From: an uncultured Christensenella sp.
GTDB lineage: Bacteria > Bacillota > Clostridia > Christensenellales > UBA3700
NCBI GenBank assembly: GCA_910583995.1
Contig: CAJTYW010000005.1
Span: forward strand, 62,001-126,000
Length of the DNA: 64,000 bases
Direction: 5' to 3'
Both the position numbers and the translations under genes were made by a program. The notes under the pieces are model-generated. The model saw only the letters and a program-made list of their open reading frames with translations. It did no database searches and was not told the DNA's origin. Numbering within the stretch: the first letter of the stretch is position 1; each line of letters opens with the position of its first letter. Positions 61,913 through 64,000 of the stretch are shown here, piece after piece.

Positions 61913-61948
61913 TAAAAGCAAAAATAGAAAAATCAGATATACAAATAA

Positions 61949-61976
61949 AAACACGGCTATTGCTAGCCGTGTTTAG
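61949..61976 (-). terminator. Intrinsic terminator of the cadherin-like surface protein
   Basis: Perfect stem ACACGGCTA with TAGCCGTGT around TTGC. On the minus strand it is followed by TTTTTATTT. Confidence 0.85.
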
Positions 61977-61998
61977 TTGTTATATGGTAGTGGACTAA

Positions 61999-64000
61999 TT
62001 AGTCTAATTCATAGTCACCAATACCGATATCGTTTATGTTACCTTTTCTTCTGCTACCGCCTCTGCCGCCTTTTACAAAAGCGATAATTGCGATGATTAG
62101 AAGGATAATAGCAAGACCACCAAGTACACCAGCAATGATATACCACATAGTGTAATCTGCATCAGCTACATTACGATATACATTAAGCTCAAGAGTTTTA
62201 ACTACATTGTTGTTAGCATCTTTAACTTGAACTGTAACTTTGTTCATTTTACCTTCTTCCAAAGTGTTGCCACTTACAGTGTAAGTATATCCATCTGCAA
62301 GTTTTAAGTCAACATTCAAAATCTTAACTCCGTTAGCAACATTGAATGAGTAAGAGTTTACATCGTTATCAAATTGAATACCTGCATCAATGCTTGAACC
62401 ACTATCGCCATCTGCAAAACCAATGCCTTTAATGTCAGCGTGTTTACGCTCAACTTCTAAAGAAATTGTTCTCTTAGAGATTGTATCACTAGCAGTAATA
62501 ACAATTTCAATTGTGTTTTTACCAACAGGTAATTCAAACAAGTTGCTATCAGCAGTTGTTTTAACAACATTACCATTTACTTTGATAACATAGCTTGCAT
62601 TTTCAGCAGCAAGTTTAATGATTGGGTTCAAAGTACTCTTAGTATTATCTACTATATAAGAACCTTGATAATCTTTAGTGTTGTCAAATACCATTGCTGG
62701 GATTTTTCCAAATGTAAGTTCTGTTACATCTGTGTTAGAGTTAGCACTTGCTTCTCTTACCAAAGTAATAGTGTAATCTTGAATTATCCCGCCATTTGAA
62801 ACAGTGAAGAAATAGTCAACTGGGTCATTACCATTTGCAAATAGTTCAGCGATTGTTTTATTTAAACCAATATCTGAAGTCATACCATCAGGAGTAGTAC
62901 CCTGAATTTCAATATTAGCAGTGTTATAAGGGAATTTAACTATATATTTAAAGATATTATTCTTCAAACCATCTAGCAAGTTACCATCTTTATCATATAG
63001 TGGCAAAGTCTTGTTTCCATCAATTACAACTTCCAAAGTCTTTAGGGTAGGGCTTAACAAATCACGAGTTAACTTAACAACATAAATTTTAACAGTGTCA
63101 TCAGAAGTTACTGTGATAGTGTAAGTTTTGCTTTGACCATAACCTAAATTTGTAACTTGGTAAGTTAAGTTGTTTTGAATTTTATTAAGAGTAAGCTCTT
63201 TACCATTTTCAGTTAAAGTGATTTTTGCATTAGGGTTAACCGCAGCAATTTGGAATGTAAGTACATCTGAATCAGAACTATTGTTAATAGCAACTTCAAA
63301 TAAGTATTGAGACGCGAAGTCAATTTGACCTTTGATTTGGTTGCTACCGTGTTTGTTGTCAACTCTTAAAGTAAGTAGATTAGCATTAGTGTTAGCTTTT
63401 TCTCTGTTGATTGCAATAGTATAAGAAGATGATTCGTTTCCATCTTGAGATGTAACTTTTACAGTAATTTCATTATCATTACCTTCTTTTAAAACGATAA
63501 AACCATTTGAATCATATTCGATTTCATTAGAAGGTTTACCATTGTAAGTAATTTCAAATGTAGCATTTTCGTGGTGAACAGCATAAACATCAACTGCAGA
63601 TACGCTATAAGGAACATTAATGTTATATTCGGCTACGCCATTGTCATAATTTGCTAAATAGTTTTTACCATCTGTACCAGTGATTCTCAAATCACGGATA
63701 ACTGCGTCATCAGAAAGAGTAGCTTCTTGAGTGATAATAGTTATTTTATATTCTTTATAACCTGAACCATTCATTGAGTTTTCAGGAATAACTTTTACAA
63801 CAAATGTATGTTCGTTTTTAACTTTTGGAACAATTGTGTATTCCATTATAGCGCCACCAAGGTTACCATTGATTTCTGCAACATCTGAATTAGTTACAGC
63901 AACAATTTTAACTTTAGATAGCTCAACACCTTCAGCAAGTTTTACAGTGTAATCAGTTTTAGTAGAAGAAAAAGCTTCGTCAACTAAAATGTCTTTACTT
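61999..64000 (-). CDS. Surface protein with cadherin-like beta-sandwich repeats, 5' end cut by window edge
   Basis: The frame stays open from the stop at 61999 through the window end at 64000, so the true start lies beyond it; the ATG at 63846 is internal (DVAEINGNLGGAI precedes it in frame). The readable 667 residues are a chain of about six immunoglobulin-like domains of the cadherin-like beta-sandwich type, each with strands like YTITVTSDDTVKIYVVKLTR. A membrane helix (WYIIAGVLGGLAIILLIIA) and a short Gly/Arg-Lys cytosolic tail end the protein. It is therefore an extracellular, C-terminally anchored protein, probably for adhesion or wall interaction. There is no LPXTG motif. Confidence 0.88.
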   Translation of the reverse strand, partial: SKDILVDEAFSSTKTDYTVKLAEGVELSKVKIVAVTNSDVAEINGNLGGAIMEYTIVPKVKNEHTFVVKVIPENSMNGSGYKEYKITIITQEATLSDDAVIRDLRITGTDGKNYLANYDNGVAEYNINVPYSVSAVDVYAVHHENATFEITYNGKPSNEIEYDSNGFIVLKEGNDNEITVKVTSQDGNESSSYTIAINREKANTNANLLTLRVDNKHGSNQIKGQIDFASQYLFEVAINNSSDSDVLTFQIAAVNPNAKITLTENGKELTLNKIQNNLTYQVTNLGYGQSKTYTITVTSDDTVKIYVVKLTRDLLSPTLKTLEVVIDGNKTLPLYDKDGNLLDGLKNNIFKYIVKFPYNTANIEIQGTTPDGMTSDIGLNKTIAELFANGNDPVDYFFTVSNGGIIQDYTITLVREASANSNTDVTELTFGKIPAMVFDNTKDYQGSYIVDNTKSTLNPIIKLAAENASYVIKVNGNVVKTTADSNLFELPVGKNTIEIVITASDTISKRTISLEVERKHADIKGIGFADGDSGSSIDAGIQFDNDVNSYSFNVANGVKILNVDLKLADGYTYTVSGNTLEEGKMNKVTVQVKDANNNVVKTLELNVYRNVADADYTMWYIIAGVLGGLAIILLIIAIIAFVKGGRGGSRRKGNINDIGIGDYELD

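Noticed and set aside
1..64000. tRNA, rRNA or CRISPR arrays
   Set aside because: Scanned by eye for GTTCRAAT-type arms, conserved rRNA stretches and regularly spaced direct repeats; none found. A tRNAscan or CRISPR finder run could confirm.

Overview
The window is AT-rich (about one third GC by eye), uses the standard genetic code, and looks like a chromosomal piece of a spore-forming-lineage Clostridia (Firmicutes), probably an uncultured gut-type organism. The reasons are the sporulation genes spoVT and spoIIE, strong AGGAGG-type ribosome binding sites, sigma-A promoters with 17-bp spacing, U-tailed intrinsic terminators, addAB instead of recBCD, and gene neighbourhoods known from Bacillus/Clostridium. 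The taxonomic placement is inference. I saw no rRNA, tRNA, tmRNA or CRISPR array.

Layout. 0.2-10.6 kb: ftsH, purC, a YugP-type zinc protease, then spoVT-yabM-mazG-dusB-trmL. 10.8-14.7 kb: lower glycolysis (pgk, tpiA, gpmI). 14.8-17.7 kb: a small accessory patch with an XRE-cupin regulator, a Fic protein bracketed by two copies of an inverted repeat, a broken XRE gene and an orphan helical protein. 18-22.6 kb: a GPH-type sugar transporter with a long acidic tail, and spoIIE with a promoter that looks Spo0A-driven. 22.8-24.7 kb: a secreted DUF6273/dockerin-type protein behind what looks like an invertible promoter. 24.9-32.1 kb: tilS, hpt, cca, rmuC, a PHP phosphoesterase, proS. 32.7-36.3 kb: a leucine-rich-repeat lipoprotein and a ClC transporter. 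36.5-40.2 kb: a ferritin-like protein, then secG-rnr-smpB. 40.3-42.5 kb: metY-metA (acetylhomoserine route to homocysteine). 42.6-47.9 kb: VanW-type protein, phosphoglucomutase, a GH2-fold protein. 48.2-55.9 kb: a lipoprotein and addB-addA. 56-58.4 kb: a membrane protein and corA behind a long leader with a 21-codon upstream ORF and a terminator. 58.5-61.8 kb: a divergent restriction-modification pair (HNH nuclease; fused C5 and N6/N4 DNA methyltransferase). 62-64 kb: a surface protein with cadherin-like domains, cut by the window edge.

Most promising signal: upstream of the secreted protein at 23038, two perfect 28-bp inverted repeats (22835-22862 and 22986-23013) flank 123 bp that contain a near-consensus sigma-A promoter pointing away from the gene (TTGACA, 18 bp, TATAAT on the minus strand). 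Inversion would aim it at the gene. The present orientation also places an anti-Shine-Dalgarno heptamer next to the gene's ribosome binding site. This is the architecture of a phase-variable promoter switch caught in the OFF state. A second candidate for a new regulatory system is the corA leader, where a small ORF overlaps competing RNA stems ahead of an intrinsic terminator.

Several genes (ftsH, spoVT-yabM-mazG, dusB, spoIIE, tilS-hpt) belong to one contiguous cluster in Bacillus subtilis and here lie scattered in four places over 27 kb.
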